A DNA stretch of 64,000 bases from Streptomyces sp. NBC_01497 (GCF_036250695.1 NZ_CP109427.1:2170001-2234000), one strand, 5' to 3'; positions 25,175-34,822 are shown, counted from the first letter of the stretch. A program made the numbers and translations. Notes: generated from the sequence alone by a model not told the origin.

Positions 25175-26152
25175 TCAGGCCTGCTCGGCGGCGTCCGCGG
25201 CGGCGGCCGGAGCCTCTTCGGCGGGGGCCTCAGCGGCAGCCTCGGCCTCGGCGGCGGCCGGGGCCTCCTCCGTCTGCTCGGCGTCGGCGACCTTGGCCGT
25301 CTCGGCGGAGGTCTGGACCTCGGCCTCAGCGTCAGCGTCGGCGTCAGCCGGCTTCTCGGCGCCCTCGGCGTCGTCCTTCTTCTCCAGCAGGTCCCGCTCC
25401 CACTCGGCGAGCGGCTCGCCGGCGGCCTTCTCGCCCGGCTTCTGGTCGCCGGCCGCGACGCCGGAACGGGAGATGAGGCCCTCGGCGACGGCGTCGGCGA
25501 TCACGCGGGTGAGCAGGGTGACGGAGCGGATCGCGTCGTCGTTGCCCGGGATCTTGTAGTCGACCTCGTCGGGGTCGCAGTTGGTGTCGAGGATCGCGAC
25601 GACCGGGATGTGGAGCTTGCGCGCCTCACCGACGGCGATGTGCTCCTTCTTGGTGTCGACGATCCAGACGGCGCTCGGCACCTTCTGCATTTCGCGGATA
25701 CCGCCGAGGGTCTTCTCCAGCTTGGTCTTCTCACGCGAGAGGACCAGGAGCTCCTTCTTCGTGAGGCCGGAGGCGGCCACGTCGTCGAAGTCGATCTGCT
25801 CCAGCTCCTTGAGGCGCTGGAGGCGCTTGTAGACCGTGGAGAAGTTGGTCAGCATGCCGCCGAGCCAGCGCTGGTTGACGTAGGGCATGCCCACGCGCGT
25901 CGCCTGCTCGGCGATCGCTTCCTGCGCCTGCTTCTTGGTGCCGACGAACATCACGGAACCGCCGTGCGCGACGGTCTCCTTGACGAACTCGTAGGCGCGG
26001 TCGATGTACGACAGCGACTGGAGCAGGTCGATGATGTAGATGCCGTTGCGCTCCGTGAAGATGAAGCGCTTCATCTTCGGGTTCCAACGACGGGTCTGGT
26101 GACCGAAGTGGACGCCGCTTTCCAGCAGCTCCCGCATCGTGACGACGGCCAT
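25175..26152 (-). CDS. rpsB: 30S ribosomal protein S2
   Basis: This 325-residue S2 protein starts [20 protein letters not shown]. The family blocks are all present: [56 protein letters not shown] and [20 protein letters not shown]. The conserved domain ends near residue 235. The last 80 residues are an unusually long Ala/Glu-rich acidic tail, as in other Streptomyces S2 proteins. The ATG is supported by the conserved N-terminus; the open frame upstream is spurious. The leader (26153-26425) contains a small hairpin and may be autoregulated, as S2 is in other bacteria. Confidence 0.97.
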   Translation of the reverse strand: MAVVTMRELLESGVHFGHQTRRWNPKMKRFIFTERNGIYIIDLLQSLSYIDRAYEFVKETVAHGGSVMFVGTKKQAQEAIAEQATRVGMPYVNQRWLGGMLTNFSTVYKRLQRLKELEQIDFDDVAASGLTKKELLVLSREKTKLEKTLGGIREMQKVPSAVWIVDTKKEHIAVGEARKLHIPVVAILDTNCDPDEVDYKIPGNDDAIRSVTLLTRVIADAVAEGLISRSGVAAGDQKPGEKAAGEPLAEWERDLLEKKDDAEGAEKPADADADAEAEVQTSAETAKVADAEQTEEAPAAAEAEAAAEAPAEEAPAAAADAAEQA

Positions 26153-26245
26153 GGCCGTACTCCTAGATACTCGGTTTTCGCGGCCGTCGGACGGCGGTCG
26201 CGCCTGACGCCCTGCGCGCCGTGCCACAAAGGACCGAGAGGCGCT

Positions 26246-26271
26246 GACGCCGGTAGGTGAACGCCGGCGTC
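26246..26271. other. Small inverted repeat in the rpsB leader
   Basis: GACGCCGG (26246-26253) and CCGGCGTC (26264-26271) can pair around a ten-base loop, about 95 bases upstream of rpsB on the minus strand. Autoregulatory leaders are known for rpsB elsewhere; nothing in the sequence proves that here. Confidence 0.3.
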
Positions 26272-26347
26272 GGGGCGTGCGAAGTCGACCCGGTGACCCG
26301 GGCCGCACAAGAAGTGTACGGGACCTTCGGACCCCCAGGTGACGGCG

Positions 26348-26374
26348 TTGTCCACAACCGCCGTCTTGTCCACA
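26348..26374 (+). promoter_or_regulatory. Two DnaA boxes (TTGTCCACA)
   Basis: TTGTCCACA occurs twice, at 26348-26356 and 26366-26374, 18 bases apart and in the same orientation. This is the DnaA box consensus reported for Streptomyces. They lie in the gap between rpsB and the M23-like gene. There is no origin here, so they may titrate DnaA or regulate a neighbour. Confidence 0.5.
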
Positions 26375-26425
26375 GATGCCGTTCATGATCCCCACGGCGG
26401 AGTGCCGGAAGGGAAGAGTTGGCGC

Positions 26426-27274
26426 ATGATCACTGCGCCTCTTCCGCTGGTCGTCGCGGTACTCCTGGCCACCGGCGCCCCGACCGCCACCGCCGCGCCG
26501 CCGCCCCCGGTCGCCTCCGTTCCCGGGCCGCCTCCGGCCGCCTCCACGTTCCCACCGCGGGCCGCTTCCGTCCTCCTCCCGGCTCCGGCCGGCCCCGGGC
26601 CGGGCCGCCGGCCGCCGCCGGCCGCCGCCGCGCTCCCGGCCCCGGCCGATACCGCTGCCGTTCCCGGGCCGGCGGCCGGCGACGCGCGGGCCTGGCCGGT
26701 GGGCACCCGGCCCCGGGTCGTCCGGGGATGGCTGCCGCCCTCGTCGGCGTACGGGCCCGGGCACCGGGGCGTGGACCTCGCGGCGCGGGCCGGTGACCCG
26801 GTGCGTGCCGCGGCCGCGGGCCGGGTGTCCTTCGCGGGCCGGGTCGCGGGACGCGGGGTGCTGTCGATCGCCCTGTCCGGCACCGGTGCGCCGCCCCTGC
26901 GCATCACCTACGAACCGGTGGTGCCGCTGATGAGGAAGGGGGACCTGGTGCGGGCGGGGCAGCCGGTGGGGCGCCTCGCCGCGGGGCCCTTCCACTGTGC
27001 CGCCGACTGTCTGCACTGGGGGCTGCTGCGCGGGACCGTCTACCTCGATCCGCTCTCGCTGCTTCCGCCGGACCTGCTGCGTCCCGGGCCCTCGCGCCTC
27101 CTGCCGCTGTGGGGCGCGGCGGCGTCGTCACCGGATCCCGCGCACACCTGGGACGGGGTGGCGCCGGCGCACGTGCCGACGGGGCCCGCCGGCACCTGGG
27201 CCCGGGTGGCGCCGGCCCCGGCTCCGACGGCCCGCGAAGACCCGGGGCGCGGCCTGCGTACGAGCCGGTCCTGA
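26426..27274 (+). CDS. Secreted M23-family peptidase-like protein
   Basis: This 282-residue protein has a signal peptide (residues 1-23, ending PTATA-A), then about 70 Pro/Ala-rich residues, and an M23 (LytM-like) domain at about 95-215. The zinc-binding pattern is visible as [19 protein letters not shown] and, near the end, [11 protein letters not shown]. The His/Asp of HxxxD (H-R-G-V-D) and the HxH-like C-terminal site (LHWG) match only partly, since the second motif has one His. It may act on the cell wall or be a non-catalytic regulator. It diverges from rpsB. In S. coelicolor, from memory, a similar gene occupies the same place. Confidence 0.8.
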   Translation: MITAPLPLVVAVLLATGAPTATAAPPPPVASVPGPPPAASTFPPRAASVLLPAPAGPGPGRRPPPAAAALPAPADTAAVPGPAAGDARAWPVGTRPRVVRGWLPPSSAYGPGHRGVDLAARAGDPVRAAAAGRVSFAGRVAGRGVLSIALSGTGAPPLRITYEPVVPLMRKGDLVRAGQPVGRLAAGPFHCAADCLHWGLLRGTVYLDPLSLLPPDLLRPGPSRLLPLWGAAASSPDPAHTWDGVAPAHVPTGPAGTWARVAPAPAPTAREDPGRGLRTSRS

Positions 27275-27314
27275 CGGAGCCCGCGAAGACCCGGAGCCCG
27301 GCGGATCCCCGGAG

Positions 27315-27902
27315 TCAGGGCCGCCCGGCGACGCCCCCGAGCGCCATGGCCACAGCGGCCTCCGCGATCTCGCCGGGCTGCTCGGCCGCCCCGAGTTCGA
27401 TACGGCGGACTGCCGCGTCCACCACACCCTGAAGGAGCATCGCGGCCAGCCGGGGGCTGCGGTGGCCCAGGTCGCCGAGCGCGGCGACGACCATGGCGAC
27501 GAGCCCGCCGTGGGAGGCGCGGATCTTCTCGCGGGCGCCGTCGTCCAGCTCGCTGGCGGAGATCGCCACGACGGCGCGGTGACGCCGGTCGCCGACCAGC
27601 GCGAGCTGCGTGCGGACGTACGCCTCGATCCTGGCCTCGGGGGTCGCCGCGGCGGCCATGGCGGCGGCCACCTCGGCCGCCCACACCGGGAAGTCGACGG
27701 TGCACAGCTCCTCGACGACGGCGGCGCGGGAGCGGAAGTACTCGTAGACGGACGAGCGGGCGAGACCCGTGCGCTCGGCGAGAGCGGGGAAGGTCAGGGC
27801 CTCGGTGCCGCCTTCCGACAGCAGGGTGCGCGCGGCGTCGAGCAGGGCGTCGCGCTGCATGGTCCGGTGCTCGGCCACGGAGGCCGCTCGAATCCTGGGC
27901 AC
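27315..27902 (-). CDS. TetR family transcriptional regulator
   Basis: This 195-residue repressor has the TetR helix-turn-helix at residues 16-62: RDALLDAARTLLSEGGTEAL, then FPALAERTGLARSSVYEYFR. The C-terminal ligand-binding helices are Ala-rich. The GTG start lies nine bases after the whiG stop, so the gene is probably cotranscribed with whiG. Its target is unknown; no obvious effector gene is divergent from it, since the neighbour on the other side is the M23-like gene, which converges. Confidence 0.88.
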   Translation of the reverse strand: MPRIRAASVAEHRTMQRDALLDAARTLLSEGGTEALTFPALAERTGLARSSVYEYFRSRAAVVEELCTVDFPVWAAEVAAAMAAAATPEARIEAYVRTQLALVGDRRHRAVVAISASELDDGAREKIRASHGGLVAMVVAALGDLGHRSPRLAAMLLQGVVDAAVRRIELGAAEQPGEIAEAAVAMALGGVAGRP

Positions 27903-27911
27903 GGGACCACT

Positions 27912-28748
27912 CTACAAATCCGCCAATTTGGCCCGCAGCTGCAGGACCGACTTCGTGTGGATCTGGCTGACTCTGCTCTCCGTGACGCCGAGGACATTAC
28001 CGATCTCCGCGAGTGTCAGGCCCTCGTAGTAGTAGAGCGTGACGACGGTCTTCTCCCGGTCGGGCAGCGTGTTGATGGCGCGGGCGAGCAGGCGGCGCTG
28101 CTCGCGGTCCTCGGCCACCTCGACGGGGTCGTCGGCCGCCGTGTCCTCCAGGGTGTCCATGAGGCTGAGCCGGTCACCCTCGCCGCCGACGTGCAGCAGC
28201 TCCTCCAGGGCGACGACATTGGCGAGGGACAACTGGCTGAAAACCGCGTGCAGTTCGTCGACCCCGATGCCCATCTCGGCGGCGACCTCGCTCTCCGAGG
28301 GGGTACGCCGGAGCTTCGCCTCCAGGGTCGCGTACGCGCGCTCGGCGGCACGGGCCTTCTGCCGGACGGAGCGGGGGATCCAGTCCAGCGCGCGCAGTTC
28401 GTCGATCATCGCCCCCCGGATGCGGGTGATGGCGTACGTCTCGAACTTGATGGACCGCGTGATGTCGAACTTCTCGATGGCGTCGATCAGGCCGAACACC
28501 CCGGAGGAGACGAAGTCGGCCTGCTCCACGTTGGGCGGCAGGCCCACGCTGACGCGGCCGGCGACGTACTTCACCAGGGGCGAGTAGTGCAGGATCAACT
28601 GCTCGCGCAGCCGCCCGTCGCCCGTCGCCTTGTAGGACCGCCACAACTCGTCGAGCGACGAGGGCGCCGGCGGTCGGTCGGCGCTCCGGGCCTCGGGGGG
28701 TGTCGACCTGGCCGCGGTGCGGTCGGACCCGGAGGTGTGCTGGGGCAT
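27912..28748 (-). CDS. whiG: Sporulation sigma factor WhiG
   Basis: This 278-residue sigma factor belongs to the FliA/SigD group and in Streptomyces directs early genes of aerial hypha sporulation. Region 2 is seen in [20 protein letters not shown], then [20 protein letters not shown] and [20 protein letters not shown]. Region 3 is in [19 protein letters not shown]. Region 4 is in [20 protein letters not shown] followed by [20 protein letters not shown]. WhiG-controlled promoters resemble TAAA-N15-GCCGATAA. The ATG gives the expected N-terminal extension. The TetR gene follows after nine bases. Confidence 0.96.
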   Translation of the reverse strand: MPQHTSGSDRTAARSTPPEARSADRPPAPSSLDELWRSYKATGDGRLREQLILHYSPLVKYVAGRVSVGLPPNVEQADFVSSGVFGLIDAIEKFDITRSIKFETYAITRIRGAMIDELRALDWIPRSVRQKARAAERAYATLEAKLRRTPSESEVAAEMGIGVDELHAVFSQLSLANVVALEELLHVGGEGDRLSLMDTLEDTAADDPVEVAEDREQRRLLARAINTLPDREKTVVTLYYYEGLTLAEIGNVLGVTESRVSQIHTKSVLQLRAKLADL

Positions 28749-28916
28749 GCGGTGCCTTGAGCCGTTCTGCCGTGACGTGGGGATATGGGGTGAGCGTAGC
28801 GTGACCAGCCGGTCGCGGTGCGCGCATGCGTGGGGGGACGGCGCGGCCGGGACCGGTACGGCGGTCAGCGGGATATGGAGGTCATCCGCCTCACCCTGTC
28901 ACCCGAATGCCCCAGG

Positions 28917-30086
28917 TCAAGCACCGCCTCGCGCGGGTCCGCCGCCGCCCCGGCGTGGCGCGGCGGGACGCCATGTGTCGCTGTGTCGTTCGACAAACCC
29001 GAGCGAGTGAAGCTCGACCAGCCGGGCGAGTGCCGCGTCCACCGTGGTCCCCGCATCGCGCGCCACCTCGGCCAGCCGGTCCGTGCCGCCCGCGGGCAGT
29101 GCCTCAAGGACCCGCGCGCACTCCGGCCCAAGCAGGTCCCGGGGCAGCACCGGTCCGCTTTTGACCGGGGCGAGTTCACCGATGCCTCCGACCAGTTCGA
29201 TCACCTCCTCCGCGTCCGTGACCAGCACGCCTTCGGTGCGCAGCAGTTCGTGCACCCCGGCCGAGAGGCCGCTCGTGACCGGCCCGGGCACCCCCATCGT
29301 GAGGCGTCCTAGCCGCAGCGCCCAGCGGGCCGTGGAAAGGGAGCCACTGCGGTACGCGGCCTCGACCACGACGGTGCCCCGGCTGAGCGCGGCGATCACG
29401 CGGTTGCGCAGCACGAACCTGCTGCGGGTCGGATGGCTTGCCGGCGGTAATTCCCCGACGACGAGACCCTGTTCGGCGATGCGTGCGATCAACTCGGCGT
29501 GACCGCGCGGATAGGCCGTGTCCACTCCGCAGGCGAGTACGGCGGCCGTGGCGCCGCCCGCGGCGAGCGCGCCCCGGTGCGCCGCCGCGTCCACGCCGAA
29601 GGCGCCGCCCGAGATCACCACCCAGCCGCTGCCGGCGAGCCCGCCCGCGAGCGAGGCGGCCATGTGGGCGCCGTAGGGCGTGCAGGCCCGTGCGCCGACC
29701 ACGGCGACCGAACGCAGCGCCCAGAGGCGCAGATCCGCCGCGCCCCGCACCCACAGCCCGATCGGCGCGGCGGCGCCCAGGTCGCCGAGCTGACTCGGCC
29801 ACTCCGCGTCGCCGGGGCAGAGGAACCGCGCGCCGACGGCGGCGGCCGCGGCCAGGTCGCGTTCGGGATCGGCCGCAGCCGCCCGCGCCCGGCAGGCGTC
29901 GAGCCCCGGGGGACCGACACCGGTCAGGCACGCCGCGGCCTCGGAGGCCTCGCCCGTCAGCAACTCCAGCAGCCGGGACGCACCGAACCTGGCCAGCCAT
30001 CCGCCGCCCCTCTCGTCACCTGGTTCGATCACACGGGTCAGGGCCGCCCGCGCGCGCCGCTCCGCGGGCGGCGTCCCGGCCGTCAC
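28917..30086 (-). CDS. dprA: DNA-processing protein DprA, with a TTA codon
   Basis: This 389-residue DprA/Smf protein loads RecA on incoming single-stranded DNA in naturally competent bacteria; its role in Streptomyces is unclear. The Rossmann-like core spans about residues 95-310: VVGARACTPYGAHMAASLAG, ISGGAFGVDAAAHRGALAAG, then NRVIAALSRGTVVVEAAYRS and the C-terminal winged-helix segment DAALARLVELHSLGFVER. A TTA leucine codon lies at 29448-29450 (residue 213, in VVGELPPASHP), so translation should depend on the bldA tRNA. The GTG start overlaps the comM stop (GTGA). Confidence 0.93.
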   Translation of the reverse strand: MTAGTPPAERRARAALTRVIEPGDERGGGWLARFGASRLLELLTGEASEAAACLTGVGPPGLDACRARAAAADPERDLAAAAAVGARFLCPGDAEWPSQLGDLGAAAPIGLWVRGAADLRLWALRSVAVVGARACTPYGAHMAASLAGGLAGSGWVVISGGAFGVDAAAHRGALAAGGATAAVLACGVDTAYPRGHAELIARIAEQGLVVGELPPASHPTRSRFVLRNRVIAALSRGTVVVEAAYRSGSLSTARWALRLGRLTMGVPGPVTSGLSAGVHELLRTEGVLVTDAEEVIELVGGIGELAPVKSGPVLPRDLLGPECARVLEALPAGGTDRLAEVARDAGTTVDAALARLVELHSLGFVERHSDTWRPAAPRRGGGGPARGGA

Positions 30087-31705
30087 GGTGCGACCACCGG
30101 AGCCGCAGCGCCGCGGGGCACCCCGGTGCGCAGTTCGAGGGCGAGCGCCACGTCGGGCTCACCGGGCCGGTCGCGGCCGGCGAGATCCGCGACGGTCCAC
30201 GCCACTCTGAGGACCCGGTCGAGGCCCCGCGCGGTGAGCATGCCCCGCTCCAGGTCGCGCTCCGCCACAGCGAGCGCGCCGGGTCCGACCGGCCAGCGGG
30301 TGCGCAGTTCGTGGCCCGGCACCTGGCTGTTGAGCTGCCAGGGCATGCCCTCGTACCGCTCGGCCGCCCGCTTTCTGGCCTCGCGGACCCGGGCGGCGAC
30401 CGTCGCCGTCGACTCGCCCCGCTCGCCGTGGCCCAGCAGGTCGGCCCGCTGGACGGGCCGCACCTCGACACGCAGGTCCACCCGGTCGAGCAGGGGCCCG
30501 GACAGGCGTGCCTGGTAGCGGCGTACGACCGAGGGCGGACACTCGCAGCCGGGGCCGGGACCGCTGCGCCTGCCGCACGGGCAGGGGTTGGCGGCCAGCA
30601 CCATGAGGAACCGGGCGGGCAGCCGGACGACCCCGGCGCTGCGCGCCACCACCACGTGCCCCGACTCCAGGGGCTGGCGCAGCGCGTCGAGGGCCCGCCC
30701 GGAGAACTCGGGCGCCTCGTCGAGGAACAGCACCCCGCGGTGGGCGAGGGAGACGGCGCCCGGTCTCGGCAGGCCGTTGCCACCGCCGACGAGCGCCTGC
30801 ATGGTCGCCGAGTGGTGCGGGGCGCAGTAGGGCGCAGTCCGCACCAGCGGTTCACCGGGCGGCAGGATGCCCGCGACCGAGTGCACCGCGGTGACCTCAA
30901 GGGACTCCCGTCCGGTCAGGGGTGGCAGGACTCCGGACAGCCGCTCGGCCAGCATCGTCTTGCCGGCGCCCGGCGGGCCGGACAGCAGCAGGTGGTGGCC
31001 CCCGGCCGCGGCGACCTCCAGTGCGGTGCGGGCGACGGTCTGGCCGGCGACGTCCGCGAGGTCCGCTCCGCGTTCACCGCCGGCCGGGCCGGGCGCGATG
31101 CCCGTACCGACTCCGGCCCCGGGCACGACGAGGCCCGAGAGCATGGCGTCGGGACGGCCCACCGCGTCCTCGCGCGGCACGTCCGGCACCGGTTCACCGG
31201 CCAGCACCGCGATCAGCTGGGCGAGACTGCGCACGCCCAGCACGGAGACCCCGGGCACCAGGGCGGCCTCCCCCGCGGTCTGCTCCGGGACGACCACCTG
31301 CCGGTAGCCCGCCTCCGCCGCGGCGAGCACCGCGGGCAGCACACCGCGCACCGGTCTGACGCGGCCGTCCAGCCCCAGTTCCCCGATCAGTACGAGGTCG
31401 GCGATCAAGCGCGGGTCGATGCGCTCGGCCGCCCCGAGCACCGAGGCGGCCACCGCGAGATCGAATCCACTGCCGCTCTTCGGGACGAAGGCCGGGCTGA
31501 GGCTCACCGTGAGTTTCTTCTGCGGCCACGGCACACCGGCGTTGACCACCGCGGCCCGGACCCGGTCCTTGCTCTCCATCAGGCTCTTGTCGGGCAGTCC
31601 GACCAGGGTGAAGGCCGCGACACCGGGTTCCAGGTCCGCCTGGACCTCGACCACCACGCCCTCGACACCGATCAGCGCCACGGAGCACGCCCGTGCGAAC
31701 GCCAT
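30083..31705 (-). CDS. comM: YifB/ComM family Mg-chelatase-like AAA ATPase
   Basis: This 540-residue protein has an N-terminal Lon-protease-like domain (SVALIGVEGVVVEVQADLEP, then GFDLAVAASVLGAA). The AAA module starts with Walker A LLSGPPGAGKTMLAERL near residue 245, has the Mg-chelatase-type GVLFLDEAPEF Walker B, and ends in the C-terminal domain (RGLDRVLRVAWTVADLAGRD). ComM is a helicase that extends branch migration during natural transformation. It starts at ATG one base downstream of the yraN-like stop and couples to dprA, so the three genes form a DNA-uptake-type operon. Whether Streptomyces uses them for transformation is unknown. Confidence 0.93.
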   Translation of the reverse strand: MAFARACSVALIGVEGVVVEVQADLEPGVAAFTLVGLPDKSLMESKDRVRAAVVNAGVPWPQKKLTVSLSPAFVPKSGSGFDLAVAASVLGAAERIDPRLIADLVLIGELGLDGRVRPVRGVLPAVLAAAEAGYRQVVVPEQTAGEAALVPGVSVLGVRSLAQLIAVLAGEPVPDVPREDAVGRPDAMLSGLVVPGAGVGTGIAPGPAGGERGADLADVAGQTVARTALEVAAAGGHHLLLSGPPGAGKTMLAERLSGVLPPLTGRESLEVTAVHSVAGILPPGEPLVRTAPYCAPHHSATMQALVGGGNGLPRPGAVSLAHRGVLFLDEAPEFSGRALDALRQPLESGHVVVARSAGVVRLPARFLMVLAANPCPCGRRSGPGPGCECPPSVVRRYQARLSGPLLDRVDLRVEVRPVQRADLLGHGERGESTATVAARVREARKRAAERYEGMPWQLNSQVPGHELRTRWPVGPGALAVAERDLERGMLTARGLDRVLRVAWTVADLAGRDRPGEPDVALALELRTGVPRGAAAPVVAP

Positions 31706-32068
31706 TCAGGCCACCCCCCGCACGTGCTCGACCTCGGGGGCGCCACGCCCCGGCAGCACCACTCCGACCAGGTCGATGCGGACGCCGCCGGGCGGTGGCC
31801 CGTCGAATCGCTCGATCCAGCAGGCCGCCAGCCGTCTCAGCCGGTCCGCCTTGACCGGCGTGATCGCCGCCATCGGATGCTGGAAGCCGCCGGCCCTGCG
31901 GGTCTTCACCTCGCAGACCACCAGCACATCGGCGTCCATCGCCACGATGTCGATCTCGCCGGTCCTGCCGCAGCGCCAGTTCCGCGCGAGCACGGTCATG
32001 CCCGCCCCGACCAGCAGCCGTGCGGCCAGTCCCTCTCCGTACCGTCCCAGTGCCCCCGTCGCGTTCAT
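31706..32068 (-). CDS. YraN/UPF0102 family endonuclease-like protein
   Basis: This protein of 120 residues, the usual family length, has the Holliday-junction-resolvase-like fold. The catalytic pattern is [20 protein letters not shown], then [20 protein letters not shown] and [11 protein letters not shown]: the E, D and E-x-K residues of PD-(D/E)XK nucleases are present (GEIDIV and CEVKTR). The function in cells is not established. [11 protein letters not shown] is taken as the start by family length; in-frame ATGs 15 and 21 bases further upstream are possible. It heads the yraN-comM-dprA unit. Confidence 0.88.
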   Translation of the reverse strand: MNATGALGRYGEGLAARLLVGAGMTVLARNWRCGRTGEIDIVAMDADVLVVCEVKTRRAGGFQHPMAAITPVKADRLRRLAACWIERFDGPPPGGVRIDLVGVVLPGRGAPEVEHVRGVA

Positions 32069-32154
32069 GTGCGACATCACCTCCGCCACCGACGATGACG
32101 CATCCCGCCGAGGCGAGTGGATCTTGGTGTTGGAACGGTGGACAACTATGCGGT

Positions 32155-32163
32155 TGTGGATAA
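32155..32163 (-). promoter_or_regulatory. DnaA box (TTATCCACA)
   Basis: TGTGGATAA on the plus strand is a perfect TTATCCACA box on the minus strand. A one-mismatch neighbour (TTGTCCACC, minus strand) lies near 32138-32146. Both are in the gap between DUF2469 and the yraN-comM-dprA operon. Confidence 0.35.
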
Positions 32164-32186
32164 ACCGGTCACTCGTCCGGATGAGT

Positions 32187-32498
32187 TCACCCGGCGGGAA
32201 GCTCCAGGTCGTCGTTCTTGTTCAGCTCTTCGACGTTCACATCCTTGAACGTCAGGACGCGTACCTGCTTGACGAACCTGGCCGGCCTGTACATGTCCCA
32301 GACCCAGGCATCCGCCATCGTGACCTCGAAGAAGACCTCACCCTGAACCGAGTGCACCTGCATCTCGTAGTCATTGGTGAGGTAGAAACGACGTTCGGTC
32401 TCAATCACGTATTTGAACAGGCCGACGACATCTCGATACTCCCGGTAGAGCTTCAGCTCCATCTCGGTCTCGTACTTCTCGAGGTCCTCGGCGCTCAT
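32187..32498 (-). CDS. DUF2469 actinobacterial conserved protein
   Basis: This 103-residue protein belongs to DUF2469, a family confined to actinobacteria and of unknown function. Almost the whole sequence is conserved in the family: [20 protein letters not shown], then [20 protein letters not shown] and [20 protein letters not shown]. The protein is acidic and has no signal or membrane segment. The ATG has AAGGGG five bases upstream and is chosen over a start ten residues earlier. It follows the NUDIX gene after 52 bases on the same strand. Confidence 0.9.
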   Translation of the reverse strand: MSAEDLEKYETEMELKLYREYRDVVGLFKYVIETERRFYLTNDYEMQVHSVQGEVFFEVTMADAWVWDMYRPARFVKQVRVLTFKDVNVEELNKNDDLELPAG

Positions 32499-32550
32499 GG
32501 CATCCCCTTCAGCCGTTCGTCCCCCCATTGTGCTCCGGCACCGGGCGCCG

Positions 32551-33039
32551 CTAGGCGATTTCGGTATCGAGCATCACCGGCGTACCGGGGGGACCCTCGT
32601 CGAGCAGCGTACGCAGCAGCCCGGCGAGCCTGGTCGGGTACACCGTCTCACGCGTCGCCTCCAGTTCCGCGCAGGTCCACCAGCGCAGCCCCGAGACACT
32701 GCGCCGTTCCAGCTCGGTGAGGCCGGCCGGGTCGGTAGCGGTCTGCGCCGTACGCCCGAGGAAGTACCACTCGTCCTGGTCCCAGCGCCGGCCGTCGAAG
32801 GGGAAGGAGCATGTCCGGCGCCACAGCACCGGACCCAGGTCCAGCTGTGTGATCCCCGTCTCCTCCGCGAGTTCGCGGAGCACTGCCTGTTCGCGGGTCT
32901 CGTCGCCCTCCAGGCCCCCACCCGGCGTGAACCACCAGGTCTTCGCCGGATCGTCGGGCTCGTGCCCGTGCATCAGGAGGATCCGCTCGTCGGAGTCGAG
33001 CAGGATCACCCGCGCCACCCGGCGCGGCTCAGCGGACAC
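32551..33039 (-). CDS. NUDIX hydrolase
   Basis: This 162-residue protein carries a complete NUDIX box, GX5EX7REUXEEXGU, at about residues 42-64 (GLEGDETREQAVLRELAEET then GI). NUDIX enzymes hydrolyse nucleoside diphosphates linked to another group, often damaged nucleotides or sugar-nucleotides. The substrate cannot be deduced. The GTG start overlaps the sipZ stop by 11 bases, so it may be translated with the signal peptidases. Confidence 0.92.
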   Translation of the reverse strand: MSAEPRRVARVILLDSDERILLMHGHEPDDPAKTWWFTPGGGLEGDETREQAVLRELAEETGITQLDLGPVLWRRTCSFPFDGRRWDQDEWYFLGRTAQTATDPAGLTELERRSVSGLRWWTCAELEATRETVYPTRLAGLLRTLLDEGPPGTPVMLDTEIA

Positions 33040-33790
33040 CGGCCCGCTCCCCCGCGGGAGTGGGCGCCGGCCGGGCCCGGCCCCGCCGGTTGAGCAGCGG
33101 GCCGAGGGCGGCCCCCAGGAAGATCAGGACGGCTCCCGCGACCACGGCGACCGCCATCAGCCGCAGCGGCCCGCCGGAGGAGATCCCGCCGGGGAGCGCG
33201 GCGAACGTCTTCGGGCGGCCGATGAGGTGCGCGGGCGGCCAGGCGATCGCGTCGACCCTGCCCTTCACGTCGGAGCGCGGCACCGAGCCCTGCTCCTTGT
33301 CCTGAAGGTGGACACGGGAGTCGAGCGAGTTGGCCCGCTCGTCACCGAGCATGAACAGTTCGCCGACGGGGACGTCGGCGGAGAAGTTCGCCCCTGCGGC
33401 GCGGCCCCCGCCGAGGGCCTTGTCGGTGTACGGCTCATCGAGCGGCACGCCGTTCACGCTCAGCCTGCCCTGCTTGTCGCAGCACCTGACGGCGTCGCCG
33501 CCCACGGCGACGACCCGCTTGACGAGCGGCAGGTCCCCCCACTCGCTGTCCTTGAAGACGACCACGTCGCCCCGGCGGACGTCGTCGCCGGATATGCGCT
33601 GGGCGAGGACCTTGTCACCGGCCACGATCGTGGGGGTCATCGACCCGGTGGGCACGGTGTACGGCTGGTACTCGACGGCCGCCCAGGCGAACCCCCCGAG
33701 GAAGAGCACACAGCCGACGGCCACGACCAGCCCCGACAGTGTGCTGCCGAGGCGGCCGTGGCCGCCCTTCGTCCGTCCTGCGCTGCTCAT
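33029..33790 (-). CDS. sipZ: Type I signal peptidase SipZ
   Basis: This 253-residue membrane protease cleaves signal peptides of exported proteins. It has an N-terminal membrane helix (LVVAVGCVLFLGGFAWAAVE), the nucleophile Ser in PTGSMTPT near residue 50, the general-base Lys in VKRVVAVGGD near 91, the box E-like segment LFMLGDERANSLDSR and a C-terminal membrane helix (LMAVAVVAGAVLIFLGAALG), which distinguishes it from SipW/SipX. The ATG (MSSAGRTKGG) is chosen because the upstream frame is low complexity. It is the last of four tandem signal peptidase genes. Confidence 0.93.
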   Translation of the reverse strand: MSSAGRTKGGHGRLGSTLSGLVVAVGCVLFLGGFAWAAVEYQPYTVPTGSMTPTIVAGDKVLAQRISGDDVRRGDVVVFKDSEWGDLPLVKRVVAVGGDAVRCCDKQGRLSVNGVPLDEPYTDKALGGGRAAGANFSADVPVGELFMLGDERANSLDSRVHLQDKEQGSVPRSDVKGRVDAIAWPPAHLIGRPKTFAALPGGISSGGPLRLMAVAVVAGAVLIFLGAALGPLLNRRGRARPAPTPAGERAGVR

Positions 33791-33846
33791 CCCGGCACGC
33801 CCCCGCTCGGAGTGTGGTCCCGGCCCTCGGGTATCCGGGACGCACC

Positions 33847-34782
33847 CTACCCGGCGGTACGGGAGCCGGTAAGCCGCTTCCTGCGCCACAGGACCAGCGG
33901 TACGGCTCCCGCGAGACCGGCTGCGGCGGGGGCCGTCGAGGCCGCCGCCGCACTGAGTCCTGACTGGTCAAAGGTGCTGGGAACGCCGAGGAAGTGCCAG
34001 CGGTCGACCGGCCAGGCGACGACGAACGCACGCCCGACGACGTCCTTTGTGGAGACGGTGCCGTTTCCGGGGAGGTTCTGGTGGTAGCGGGAGTCACTGG
34101 AGTCCTGGCGGTGGTCGCCCATCACCCAGATACGGCCCTTGGGGACCTTGATCGGGCCGAACGGCAGGTCGTCGCAAGGGGTGTTGCCGGGGTAGATGTA
34201 GTTCTTCTCCTCCAGCGCGTGGCCGTTGACCATGACCTTCCCCCCCTTCTTGCAGGACACGGTGTCCCCGCCGACGGCGATGACCCGCTTGATCAGGTCC
34301 TTCTCCTCGGCGGAGGGCATCAGGCCGATGAAGCTGAGGCCCTTTTGCACCACGTTCTGCTGGGGGGTCGGCTCGCCGTCCAGCCAGCCGCCGGGGTCGT
34401 GGAAGACGACGACCTCGCCCCGCTGCGGCTCCGAGCCGAACCACGGAGTCAGCTTGTCCACGAGCACCCGGTCGCCCCGCTGCAGGGTGTCCTGCATGGA
34501 GTCCGAAGGGATCGAGAACGCCTGGACGAGGAATGTCTTGATCACCAGGGCGAGCGCGAGAGCGATGATGATCAGCAGGGGCAGCTCCTTCCAGAAGGAA
34601 CGCTGCTGACCCGGCTGCCGCTGCCTGCGCGACCTGCCGCCCCTGTGGGTGGGTGTCTCCTCGTCGTCCATCACTTCACCAGGCACTCCATCGGTCACGG
34701 CTTCGGGCGACTCGGCGAGCTGCTCGCGGCCCTCCTCGGGTCCTTCGTGTCCGGACCGTGCGCCGACCGCCACATCCCCCAC
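33847..34782 (-). CDS. sipY: Type I signal peptidase SipY
   Basis: This protein of about 311 residues has a hydrophilic N-terminal region of about 65 residues, a membrane helix (ELPLLIIIALALALVIKTFL), the nucleophile region IPSDSMQDTL, and the Lys of LIKRVIAVGGD. Box E reads WVMGDHRQDSSDSRYH. A C-terminal hydrophobic stretch is near residues 280-300. The serine segment SDSM differs from the SGSM of its neighbours. The start is uncertain: GTG at 34782 (MGDVAVGARS) has AAGGAG five bases upstream, while another GTG six bases earlier overlaps that site. Confidence 0.92.
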   Translation of the reverse strand: MGDVAVGARSGHEGPEEGREQLAESPEAVTDGVPGEVMDDEETPTHRGGRSRRQRQPGQQRSFWKELPLLIIIALALALVIKTFLVQAFSIPSDSMQDTLQRGDRVLVDKLTPWFGSEPQRGEVVVFHDPGGWLDGEPTPQQNVVQKGLSFIGLMPSAEEKDLIKRVIAVGGDTVSCKKGGKVMVNGHALEEKNYIYPGNTPCDDLPFGPIKVPKGRIWVMGDHRQDSSDSRYHQNLPGNGTVSTKDVVGRAFVVAWPVDRWHFLGVPSTFDQSGLSAAAASTAPAAAGLAGAVPLVLWRRKRLTGSRTAG

Positions 34783-34822
34783 ATCCACTCCTTCACCTTG
34801 TGCGAATTCGTCGGGTGCGAAT

